A stretch of 31,133 nt of DNA, taken from the NCBI GenBank assembly GCA_044220545.1, contig JBGAQX010000061.1:1-31133 (forward strand), read 5' to 3'. The notes under the pieces were generated by a model. It did no database searches. It saw nothing but the letters and a program-made list of their open reading frames with translations, and was not told the origin of the DNA. Position 1 is the first letter of the stretch. Every line of letters starts with the position of its first letter. This DNA comes from Fen-999 sp044220545 (GTDB lineage Bacteria > Pseudomonadota > Gammaproteobacteria > Burkholderiales > Rhodocyclaceae). A program made the translations under genes and the position numbers. Positions 25,223-31,133 of this stretch are shown here, in pieces.

Positions 25223-26485
25223 ATGGAGTCAGCCCCTTCACTAGCCCGCTATCTTTCCGCCGCCGCAACGCGCTGGCCGCAAGCGCTGGCAATGCGCACT
25301 GCGGAACGGCAATGGACGTATCGGCAGTGGCTTGCCGAAGTGGCCGCGCTGGCGGAAACCATCGAAACGTCGCGGCGCCCGATGAACGTTTCCGGGACCA
25401 GTCTCGATCTGGCCCGGCACGCCTTCGCCTGCAGCCTGAAGAATCGCCCGTTCCAGCCGGTCGACCGCGCCGCGCAGGTCGCAGACGAGCCCTTGCCACC
25501 CGGCATCGCACTCGTCATCGCGACCAGCGGCAGCGAGGGCGAACCGCGCCGCGTCATGCTGAGCGATGCCAATCTCGACGCCGCGGCTGGCGCCGCCAAC
25601 CCCCATCTATCGCTGCTGCCCGGCGACCTGTGGCTCGACTGCCTGCCGCTCCACCACATTGGCGGCCTGTCCATCCTCTGGCGCTGTGCCCGTGCCAGCG
25701 CCGGTGTTCTGTTGCATGAAGGCTTCGCCGCCGAAACAGTCGCAGCATCGCTAGTACACCATCCGGTGACTCACCTGTCGCTGGTTCCCGCCATGCTGGC
25801 CCGACTGCTCGACTGCGGCGCTCGCCCGCCTGGCTGCCTGCGCCACGTAGTCGTCGGCGGTGCGGCATTGGCCCAGGTACTCCATGACCGGGCGACAGCT
25901 GCCGGCTGGCCACTCAACCCGAGCTACGGGATGAGCGAAACTTCCGCCCAGGTGGCGACCCACAAGGCCTGCGACGGGCCTTGGCACGAGGGCCTGGTCG
26001 GCCGGCCGCTCGGCGCCAACGAGTTTGCGCTGACCACCGGTGGCCGCATCCGCGTCCGCGGCCCGCAGGTCATGGCCGGCTACGTCGACGGCGGCGGTAT
26101 CGCCGCCGATGGCTGGCTGACCACCGGCGACCTCGGCAAAATCGACGAAAAAGGACGGTTGACCGTGACCGGCCGCGCCGACGACATGCTGATCAGCGGC
26201 GGCCACAACATTCACCCGCTGACGGTCGAATCCTGTCTCGCCGGCTGCCCGGGCATCCGCGATGTCGCCATCGCCGGCCTGCCGGATCCGGTCTGGGGCG
26301 ACCGCATCGTCGCCTTCGTCGTCGGCGACGCGACGCCGGAAGGCATCCAGGCCTGGTGCCGAACGCGCCTGCCGCGGGCAGCCCTGCCGCGGCACATCAT
26401 TCGTCTGACCAGCCTGCCGCGCAACGCTGCCGGCAAGCTGGAACGCACCGTCCTGCGTCAACTGGCCAAGAACTCCCGGGCATGA
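25223..26485 (+). CDS. menE: o-Succinylbenzoate-CoA ligase MenE
   Basis: A 420-residue adenylate-forming enzyme, at the short end for MenE. Motifs in order: P-loop ATSGSEGEPRRV (about 98-109), LDCLPLHHIGGLS, SYGMSETSAQVA, TGDLGKIDEKGRL, GRADDMLISGGHNIHP and the C-terminal catalytic PRNAAGKLERT. It activates o-succinylbenzoate as the acyl-AMP and forms the CoA thioester that MenB cyclises. The ATG at 25223 gives a normal N terminus; an upstream in-frame ATG at 25181 adds 14 unrelated residues. The stop overlaps the menF start by ATGA. The linkage to menF supports the call over other acyl-CoA ligases. Confidence 0.9.
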   Translation: MESAPSLARYLSAAATRWPQALAMRTAERQWTYRQWLAEVAALAETIETSRRPMNVSGTSLDLARHAFACSLKNRPFQPVDRAAQVADEPLPPGIALVIATSGSEGEPRRVMLSDANLDAAAGAANPHLSLLPGDLWLDCLPLHHIGGLSILWRCARASAGVLLHEGFAAETVAASLVHHPVTHLSLVPAMLARLLDCGARPPGCLRHVVVGGAALAQVLHDRATAAGWPLNPSYGMSETSAQVATHKACDGPWHEGLVGRPLGANEFALTTGGRIRVRGPQVMAGYVDGGGIAADGWLTTGDLGKIDEKGRLTVTGRADDMLISGGHNIHPLTVESCLAGCPGIRDVAIAGLPDPVWGDRIVAFVVGDATPEGIQAWCRTRLPRAALPRHIIRLTSLPRNAAGKLERTVLRQLAKNSRA

Positions 26486-27816
26486 TCTCCACCCTCCGCC
26501 GTCGCCTCGCCGATCCCTCGCTGGTCGCGCAGCTGTACGCGCTGGCCGCTGGCGCCCAGGCATCGGCGGCGGTCAGCCTGAGCATCGAGCTGGGCCAGCG
26601 CGCTACCGACTGGCTCGCCGCCCTGCCCGCCGAGGCGCCATTCTGGTACCAGGCACAACCGGCGCAGGGGAGCTATCGCCTCGGCATCGGCCACGCGCTG
26701 CAGGTCAGCAGCGCCGGAACGAACCGTTTCGCCGCACTTGACAACGCCTTTGCCGGCCTGCGCGACATCTGGCGCCACAATGGCCCCGCGCTGGCACTCT
26801 GTGGCTTCGCCTTCGACGAGAACAGCCAGGCAGACCTGCCCAACGCGCTGCTGGCAATCCCCGCCATCCTCCTCGAAGCGCGGAACGGCCGCTGCCAGGC
26901 AACGCTCAGCACGACCGCCGGAAGGATTGCCCAAGCAGCTACGGGCTGGCTGAACCTGCTGGCCAGTCCGGCGCGCGGAGCGGACTATCGCCAGTTGCCA
27001 GCCGGCGACAATGTACTTGCGAACCACGCCTGGATTGCGCGGGTCAGAGCCGCCCTGCGCGACATCGAACACGGGAAGGTCGACAAGGTCGTCCTCGCAC
27101 GCAGCCGCCATCTGGCAGCCGATAGGCCAATTTCGGCTGGCCGCCTGCTCGCTGCGCTGAACGAACAGCAGCCCGATTCCATGATCTACGCCTTCGGCGC
27201 AGGGCCGCAGACCTTCCTCGGCGCCACGCCCGAGCGGCTGGTCAGTCTCGCCGGCCGTTACCTCTCCGCCGATGCACTCGCCGGGACAGCCTGGCCCGGA
27301 TCGCTCGATCTCGATGCCCCGAAGAATCGGCACGAACAGGCGCTGGTCACCAAGGCCGTCATGGCCAGTCTGGCTGCATACTGCGAACTGCCGCCGCAGC
27401 CCGGACCGGTCGAAATCCATGCCGCCGGCCACATCAGTCATCTGCGCAGCCGGATCACCGGAATCACGGCGCCCGGCACGTCGATCTTCGACCTCGTCCG
27501 CGCCCTGCATCCGACGCCCGCGGTAGGCGGCTTTCCGGGACCGGCGGCAATGAACTGGCTGGCCAGACATGGCGAGGTACGAAGCGGCTGGTACAGCGGC
27601 GGCTTTGGCACCCTGACGGCAACTGGTGACGGCGAGTTCTGGGTTGCCCTGCGTTCGGCCCTGATTACGGGCAGTCGCGCCGAACTGCACGCCGGTGCCG
27701 GCATCGTCGCCGGTTCCGACCCTGAACTCGAGCTTGCCGAGACCGATGCCAAGATCGGCACGCTGCTTTCGGCGCTTGGCCGCCTTCCCGCAAGCAAGCG
27801 CAGCGCCTCCGGTTGA
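26482..27816 (+). CDS. menF: Isochorismate synthase MenF
   Basis: A 444-residue chorismate-utilising enzyme. A variable N-terminal half is followed by the catalytic domain: GKVDKVVLARSR (about 198-209), IYAFGAGPQTFLGATPERLVSL, ADALAGTAWPG, HISHLRSRI, FDLVRALHPTPAVGGFPG, GWYSGGFGTL and AGAGIVAGSDPELE. These are the isochorismate synthase/anthranilate synthase I core motifs. It converts chorismate to isochorismate, the entry step to menaquinone (or to siderophores if used as EntC). Coupling to menE (4-base overlap) makes MenF the likely role. No terminator is evident before the ppk1 promoter. Confidence 0.9.
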   Translation: MISTLRRRLADPSLVAQLYALAAGAQASAAVSLSIELGQRATDWLAALPAEAPFWYQAQPAQGSYRLGIGHALQVSSAGTNRFAALDNAFAGLRDIWRHNGPALALCGFAFDENSQADLPNALLAIPAILLEARNGRCQATLSTTAGRIAQAATGWLNLLASPARGADYRQLPAGDNVLANHAWIARVRAALRDIEHGKVDKVVLARSRHLAADRPISAGRLLAALNEQQPDSMIYAFGAGPQTFLGATPERLVSLAGRYLSADALAGTAWPGSLDLDAPKNRHEQALVTKAVMASLAAYCELPPQPGPVEIHAAGHISHLRSRITGITAPGTSIFDLVRALHPTPAVGGFPGPAAMNWLARHGEVRSGWYSGGFGTLTATGDGEFWVALRSALITGSRAELHAGAGIVAGSDPELELAETDAKIGTLLSALGRLPASKRSASG

Positions 27817-27871
27817 CCCCGCTGACGCCCGGTACGACGGGCAAAAAGTCATCAAGGCGGGACGCAAGTGC

Positions 27872-27900
27872 TTCAAATTGGCGGGCGTGAAGAATATACT
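27872..27900 (+). promoter_or_regulatory. Sigma-70-type promoter of ppk1
   Basis: TTCAAA (27872-27877) and TATACT (27895-27900) are separated by exactly 17 bases, with four and five matches to the consensus hexamers. Transcription would begin near 27907. The GAGGAGG ribosome site at 27914-27920 then precedes the ppk1 ATG. No Pho box was recognised. Confidence 0.6.
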
Positions 27901-27925
27901 TCTGCAAACTAGCGAGGAGGCTGAA

Positions 27926-30004
27926 ATGACACTGCATCAAGGGAAAGACGACTATCCACCGCAGAATTACCTGAACCGGGAACTGGGTTTGCTCGCGTTC
28001 AACCGCCGCGTGATGGCCCAGGCGCAGGACGAGCGAGTACCCCTGTTGGAGCGCTTGCGTTTCCTGTGCATCGTGTCCAGCAACCTGGACGAGTTCTTCG
28101 AAGTCCGCGTGGCTGGGCTCAAGGAGCAGATCAAGGCGAATGCGCCGATCATCACGACCGACGGCATGACCGCGCACGAGGCATTCCGCCTGGTGTGCGA
28201 GGAAGCGCATGCCCTCATCGGCGAACAGTACCGGACCCTGAATGACGTCGTTCTGCCGCTGCTGGCGGAACAGGACATCCGCTTTCTGCGCCGCTCCAAG
28301 TGGACCGACGCCCAGCGCGAGTGGATCCGCCAGTATTTCTTCCGTGAAATGGTGCCGGTGCTGACGCCGGTCGGGTTGGATCCGTCACACCCATTCCCGC
28401 GCGTCCTCAACAAGAGTCTCAATTTCGCCGTCGAACTCGAAGGCAAGGATGCCTTCGGCCGCAGTTCCAATGCCGCCATCGTTCAGGCGCCGCGCGTCCT
28501 GCCCCGGGTTACCCAGGTACCACGGGAAATTGCCGGTTGTGCGCACGGCTTCGTCTTCATGTCGTCGATCCTGCATGAATTCGTCGGCGAACTGTTCGCC
28601 GGCATGACGGTGCGCGGCTGCTACCAGTTCCGCGTGACCCGCAATTCGAACCTCTTCGTCGACGAGGAGGAGGTCACCAACCTGCGCACCAAGCTGCAGG
28701 GCGAACTGCCGCAGCGCCATTTCGGTGACGCCGTCCGCCTCGAGGTGGCCGAGAGCTGTTCTGATTCGATGGTCGAGTTCCTGCTCGACCAGTTCGGCCT
28801 GAGCCGCGACGATCTCTACCGCGTCAACGGACCGGTCAACCTGGTTCGCCTGATGCAGGTACCCGACTGGGTGGATCGTCCCGACCTGAAATTCCCTCCC
28901 TTCACTCCCGGCCTGCCCAAGGCCGTCGGCAAGGGTGCCAACATCTTCCACAGCATCCGTCACGGCGACATCCTGCTGCACCACCCCTTCCAGTCGTTCG
29001 CTCCGGTCATCGAATTCCTCAACCAGGCGTCGACCGATCCGGCCGTCGTCGCGATCAAGATGACCGTGTACCGCACCGGCACCGATTCGGTGCTGATGCA
29101 GTCGCTGATCCGCGCCGCGCAGAACGGTAAGGAAGTGACCGTCGTCGTCGAACTGATGGCGCGCTTCGACGAGGAAGCCAACATCGAATGGGCGACCAAG
29201 CTGGAGCAGGTCGGCGCCCACGTCGTCTACGGTGTCGTCGGCTACAAGGTGCATGCCAAGGCGCTGCTGATCGTGCGCCGCGAGGAAGGCCATCTCAAGC
29301 GTTACGCTCACCTCGGCACCGGCAACTATCACCCGCGCACGGCAAGGCTCTATTCCGACTTTGGCCTGATGACCGCCAACGACGAAATCACCCAGGACGT
29401 CAACGAAGTCTTCAAGCAACTGACCGGCCTGGGCAAGGCGCGCTCGCTGGAACATGTGTGGATGGCCCCGTTCACCCTGCAGCCCAATGTCGTCGCCGCC
29501 ATCGCCAAGGAAGCCGAAGCGGCAAAGGCAGGCAAGAAGGCCATGGTCGTCGCCAAGATGAACTCGCTCCTCGAACCGGAAACGATCGATGCGCTGTATC
29601 AGGCCTCGCAGGCCGGCGTCCAGATCGAACTGATGATTCGCGGCGTCTGCGGGCTACGCCCGGGGGTGCCCGGGCTTTCGGAGAACATCAAGGTCCATTC
29701 GATCATCGGCCGCTTCCTCGAGCACCACCGCATCTTTTATTTCTACGACGGCGGCAAGGAATCGGTCTATCTCTCGAGCGCCGACTGGATGTATCGCAAC
29801 TTCTTCCGCCGCATCGAACTCGCCTTCCCGATCCTCGACGCCAAGCTCAAGAAGCGCGTCATCAACGAAGGTCTCAAGTTCTATCTCGCCGATAACCAGC
29901 AGTCTTGGGACATGAACGGCGACGGGGTCTACCAGCGGCGCAGGTCAGCCCGCGCCAAACCCCACAGCGCCCAGTCGGACCTGATGCTGACCCTGGGAGG
30001 CTGA
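27926..30004 (+). CDS. ppk1: Polyphosphate kinase 1
   Basis: A 692-residue protein of normal PPK1 length. NYLNRELGLLAFNRRV and RLRFLCIVSSNLDEFFEVRVAG mark the N-terminal domain. The catalytic part has GDILLHHPFQSFAPVIEFL, the autophosphorylated His 443 in KVHAKALLIVRR, His 462 in YAHLGTGNYHPRTARLYSDFG, and LSSADWMYRNFFRRIE near the end. It reversibly transfers the gamma-phosphate of ATP to polyphosphate and works at the inner membrane. The ATG at 27926 is fixed by GAGGAGG 5 bases upstream and the family N terminus; the longer upstream frame overlaps menF and is rejected. It appears monocistronic, with its own promoter and a strong terminator at 30054-30082. Confidence 0.97.
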   Translation: MTLHQGKDDYPPQNYLNRELGLLAFNRRVMAQAQDERVPLLERLRFLCIVSSNLDEFFEVRVAGLKEQIKANAPIITTDGMTAHEAFRLVCEEAHALIGEQYRTLNDVVLPLLAEQDIRFLRRSKWTDAQREWIRQYFFREMVPVLTPVGLDPSHPFPRVLNKSLNFAVELEGKDAFGRSSNAAIVQAPRVLPRVTQVPREIAGCAHGFVFMSSILHEFVGELFAGMTVRGCYQFRVTRNSNLFVDEEEVTNLRTKLQGELPQRHFGDAVRLEVAESCSDSMVEFLLDQFGLSRDDLYRVNGPVNLVRLMQVPDWVDRPDLKFPPFTPGLPKAVGKGANIFHSIRHGDILLHHPFQSFAPVIEFLNQASTDPAVVAIKMTVYRTGTDSVLMQSLIRAAQNGKEVTVVVELMARFDEEANIEWATKLEQVGAHVVYGVVGYKVHAKALLIVRREEGHLKRYAHLGTGNYHPRTARLYSDFGLMTANDEITQDVNEVFKQLTGLGKARSLEHVWMAPFTLQPNVVAAIAKEAEAAKAGKKAMVVAKMNSLLEPETIDALYQASQAGVQIELMIRGVCGLRPGVPGLSENIKVHSIIGRFLEHHRIFYFYDGGKESVYLSSADWMYRNFFRRIELAFPILDAKLKKRVINEGLKFYLADNQQSWDMNGDGVYQRRRSARAKPHSAQSDLMLTLGG

Positions 30005-30053
30005 AACTGTTTGGGAATGGCCGCCGGTTGCGGTCGACCTCGAGGAGAACATG

Positions 30054-30082
30054 AAAATGCGGCCTTGCGGCCGCATTTTTTT
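30054..30082 (+). terminator. Rho-independent terminator after ppk1
   Basis: A perfect 10-bp stem, AAAATGCGGC (30054-30063) with GCCGCATTTT (30070-30079), closed by a 6-base loop CTTGCG. The stem ends in T residues that run on to 30082. It lies 50 bases after the ppk1 stop. Because the stem begins with four A residues it could also work in the other orientation. Confidence 0.9.
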
Positions 30083-30261
30083 GGCTGACGGCAACAACGT
30101 AGCACTCCGCGATCTGGGCGCGGTCGTCGGCGAATGCAAGACTTTCTCGTTGGCGGCAGATCGGCCAACTGGCCCGGCAACCGCGGATTTCAAGTTGCCG
30201 TTTCCAGAAGCGCGGGGGCTTGGTGAATGCTAAAATCGGCAGCCCACCCCACCCCAAGCAC

Positions 30262-30927
30262 ATGCGCCAACTGATACTCGATTTGCTGCCGGAAATCCCG
30301 CCGACACTGGACAATTTTGTCGCCGCCGGCAACGCCGAAACACTGGCCGCCTTGACCGGCTGGCTGGCCGGCGCACGCCCCGAGACATCATTCTGCCTGT
30401 GGGGAGAAGCGGGTTCCGGGCGCTCCCATTTGCTGCTCGCCAGCGGCTTCGCCTATATCGATGCAGCGCTCGACCCGGCGCTTGCCAAAGTCACGGAGGT
30501 CGCGCAACTGGCCGTCGACCATGTCGTTGCGCTGAGCGAGGTTGGGCAGATCGCCCTGTTCAATCATTACAACCGCCTGAAAATGGCCGGCGGGCAATTG
30601 TTGACCGCGGCCAACCAGCCGCCGGCTCATCTCGCCCTGCGTGAAGACCTGCGCACCCGCCTTGGCTCGGGGCTGATCTATCGCCTGCGGCCATTGTCGG
30701 ACGGCGAGAAGGCCGCCGCCCTCGCCGCCCAGGCCAGGGAGCGCGCCCTCAAGCTGTCGCCGGAGAGCATCGACTACCTGATGCGCCACGCCCCGCGCGA
30801 CATGCGCACCTTGTCCGCCTTCATCGGCGCGCTCGACCGCTACACGCTCGAACACAAGCGCGCGGTCACGCTGCCCTTGCTGCGTGAACTGCTCAACGAA
30901 ACCCTCCCGCTGGATCTCGGACAATGA
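30262..30927 (+). CDS. hda: DnaA regulatory inactivator Hda
   Basis: A 221-residue AAA+ protein related to DnaA domain III. The start MRQLILDLLPEIPPTLDNFVAAGN matches the clamp-binding and N-terminal segment of Hda (QL-x-LDL). A Walker A-like loop is LWGEAGSGRSHLL, and the C-terminal lid helices include YLMRHAPRDMRTLSAFIGALD. With the DNA-loaded beta clamp it stimulates ATP hydrolysis by DnaA and prevents over-initiation. The ATG at 30262 is preferred over the in-frame start at 30220, which adds 14 unrelated residues. The stop overlaps the next gene's start (ATGA). Confidence 0.92.
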   Translation: MRQLILDLLPEIPPTLDNFVAAGNAETLAALTGWLAGARPETSFCLWGEAGSGRSHLLLASGFAYIDAALDPALAKVTEVAQLAVDHVVALSEVGQIALFNHYNRLKMAGGQLLTAANQPPAHLALREDLRTRLGSGLIYRLRPLSDGEKAAALAAQARERALKLSPESIDYLMRHAPRDMRTLSAFIGALDRYTLEHKRAVTLPLLRELLNETLPLDLGQ

Positions 30928-31133
30928 ACCTCGCCCTGTTCGACCTCGACAATACCCTGCTCGCCGGCGACTCCGATTTTGAATGGGCGCAGTTCCTGAT
31001 CGGCAAGGGCGTCGTCGACCGCGAGGTGCAGGAGGCGAAGAATATTGAGTTCTACGACCAGTACAAGGCCGGCACGCTCGACATCGACGAGTTTCTGGCC
31101 TTCCAGCTGGCGCCGCTGACCCGTCATTCGCGC
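30924..31133 (+). CDS. HAD-IB family phosphatase (SerB/CicA-like), N-terminal part
   Basis: The first 70 codons of a gene cut by the window end. MNLALFDLDNTLLAGDSDFEWAQFL holds the HAD motif I, FDLDNTLL, with the nucleophilic and acid/base Asp. The layout (D-S-D-x-x-W, then a long helical cap) is that of HAD-superfamily IB hydrolases next to hda in other betaproteobacteria. It probably hydrolyses a small phosphate ester; the substrate is unknown. Coupled to hda by a 4-base overlap. Confidence 0.85.
   Translation, partial: MNLALFDLDNTLLAGDSDFEWAQFLIGKGVVDREVQEAKNIEFYDQYKAGTLDIDEFLAFQLAPLTRHSR

Noticed and set aside
7408..30038. The 12-mer GTTGCGGTCGAC, found in both purM leaders and again near 30027.
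   Set aside because: The third copy shares only this short core with no flanking similarity, so it is not a supported repeat.
30051..30233. A 60-codon open frame behind GAGGAGAAC that starts inside the intergenic region after ppk1, suggestive of a leader peptide.
   Set aside because: Its first codons form the stem of the ppk1 terminator, the product has no family features, and it ends inside the hda leader; the ribosome-site match is probably chance.

Overview
The window is a 31 kb piece of a GC-rich chromosome, most likely from a betaproteobacterium of the Rhodocyclales type (Dechloromonas/Azonexus-like). This is an inference from the protein styles: MiaA, PurM and Hda of beta-proteobacterial type, a menaquinone pathway in an otherwise ubiquinone-type group, and a YfiR/GGDEF-EAL signalling locus. 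No rRNA, tRNA, CRISPR array or intact insertion sequence was seen. Housekeeping genes sit at the edges (3' end of miaA at the left; purM; ppk1, hda and the start of a HAD phosphatase at the right), with accessory blocks between them.

Left block (1-7.4 kb): the miaA tail meets, tail to tail, a minus-strand operon of an RND adaptor, an RND pump and a sodium-dependent NSS transporter. A 20-bp TetR-type palindrome lies just before the adaptor gene. Next come an RlpA-like gene that has lost the core of its fold in frame, and purM, which the RlpA-like gene overlaps.

PurM duplication (7.3-8.9 kb): the purM leader and first ~40 codons occur twice as direct repeats. Between the copies is a GT10 (fucosyltransferase-like) gene. 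The distal purM fragment is a short open frame whose stop codon overlaps the GT10 start (TGATG), so the duplicated purM leader looks like a captured expression signal.

Signalling block (8.9-16.3 kb, minus strand): TonB-dependent receptor, YfiR-family periplasmic protein, hybrid histidine kinase with a CHASE8-like sensor, and a response regulator with PAS-GGDEF-EAL. The kinase has lost the first part of its HPt domain through a deletion that changes frame. One uninterrupted 1582-codon frame therefore now joins kinase and c-di-GMP regulator, reading the HPt remnant out of frame.

Menaquinone blocks: menB-menC (16.8-18.6 kb) and menE-menF (25.2-27.8 kb), both on the plus strand, are separated by about 6.6 kb. 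That interval holds two small lipoproteins, an exported protein and a flavodoxin-like protein (plus strand), then a minus-strand run: alpha/beta hydrolase, nitroreductase, OvoA (ovothiol synthase) and a small exported protein. menD, menH and menA are not in the window.

Right block: ppk1 has a recognisable sigma-70 type promoter and a strong intrinsic terminator. It is followed by hda and a HAD-IB phosphatase cut off by the window end.
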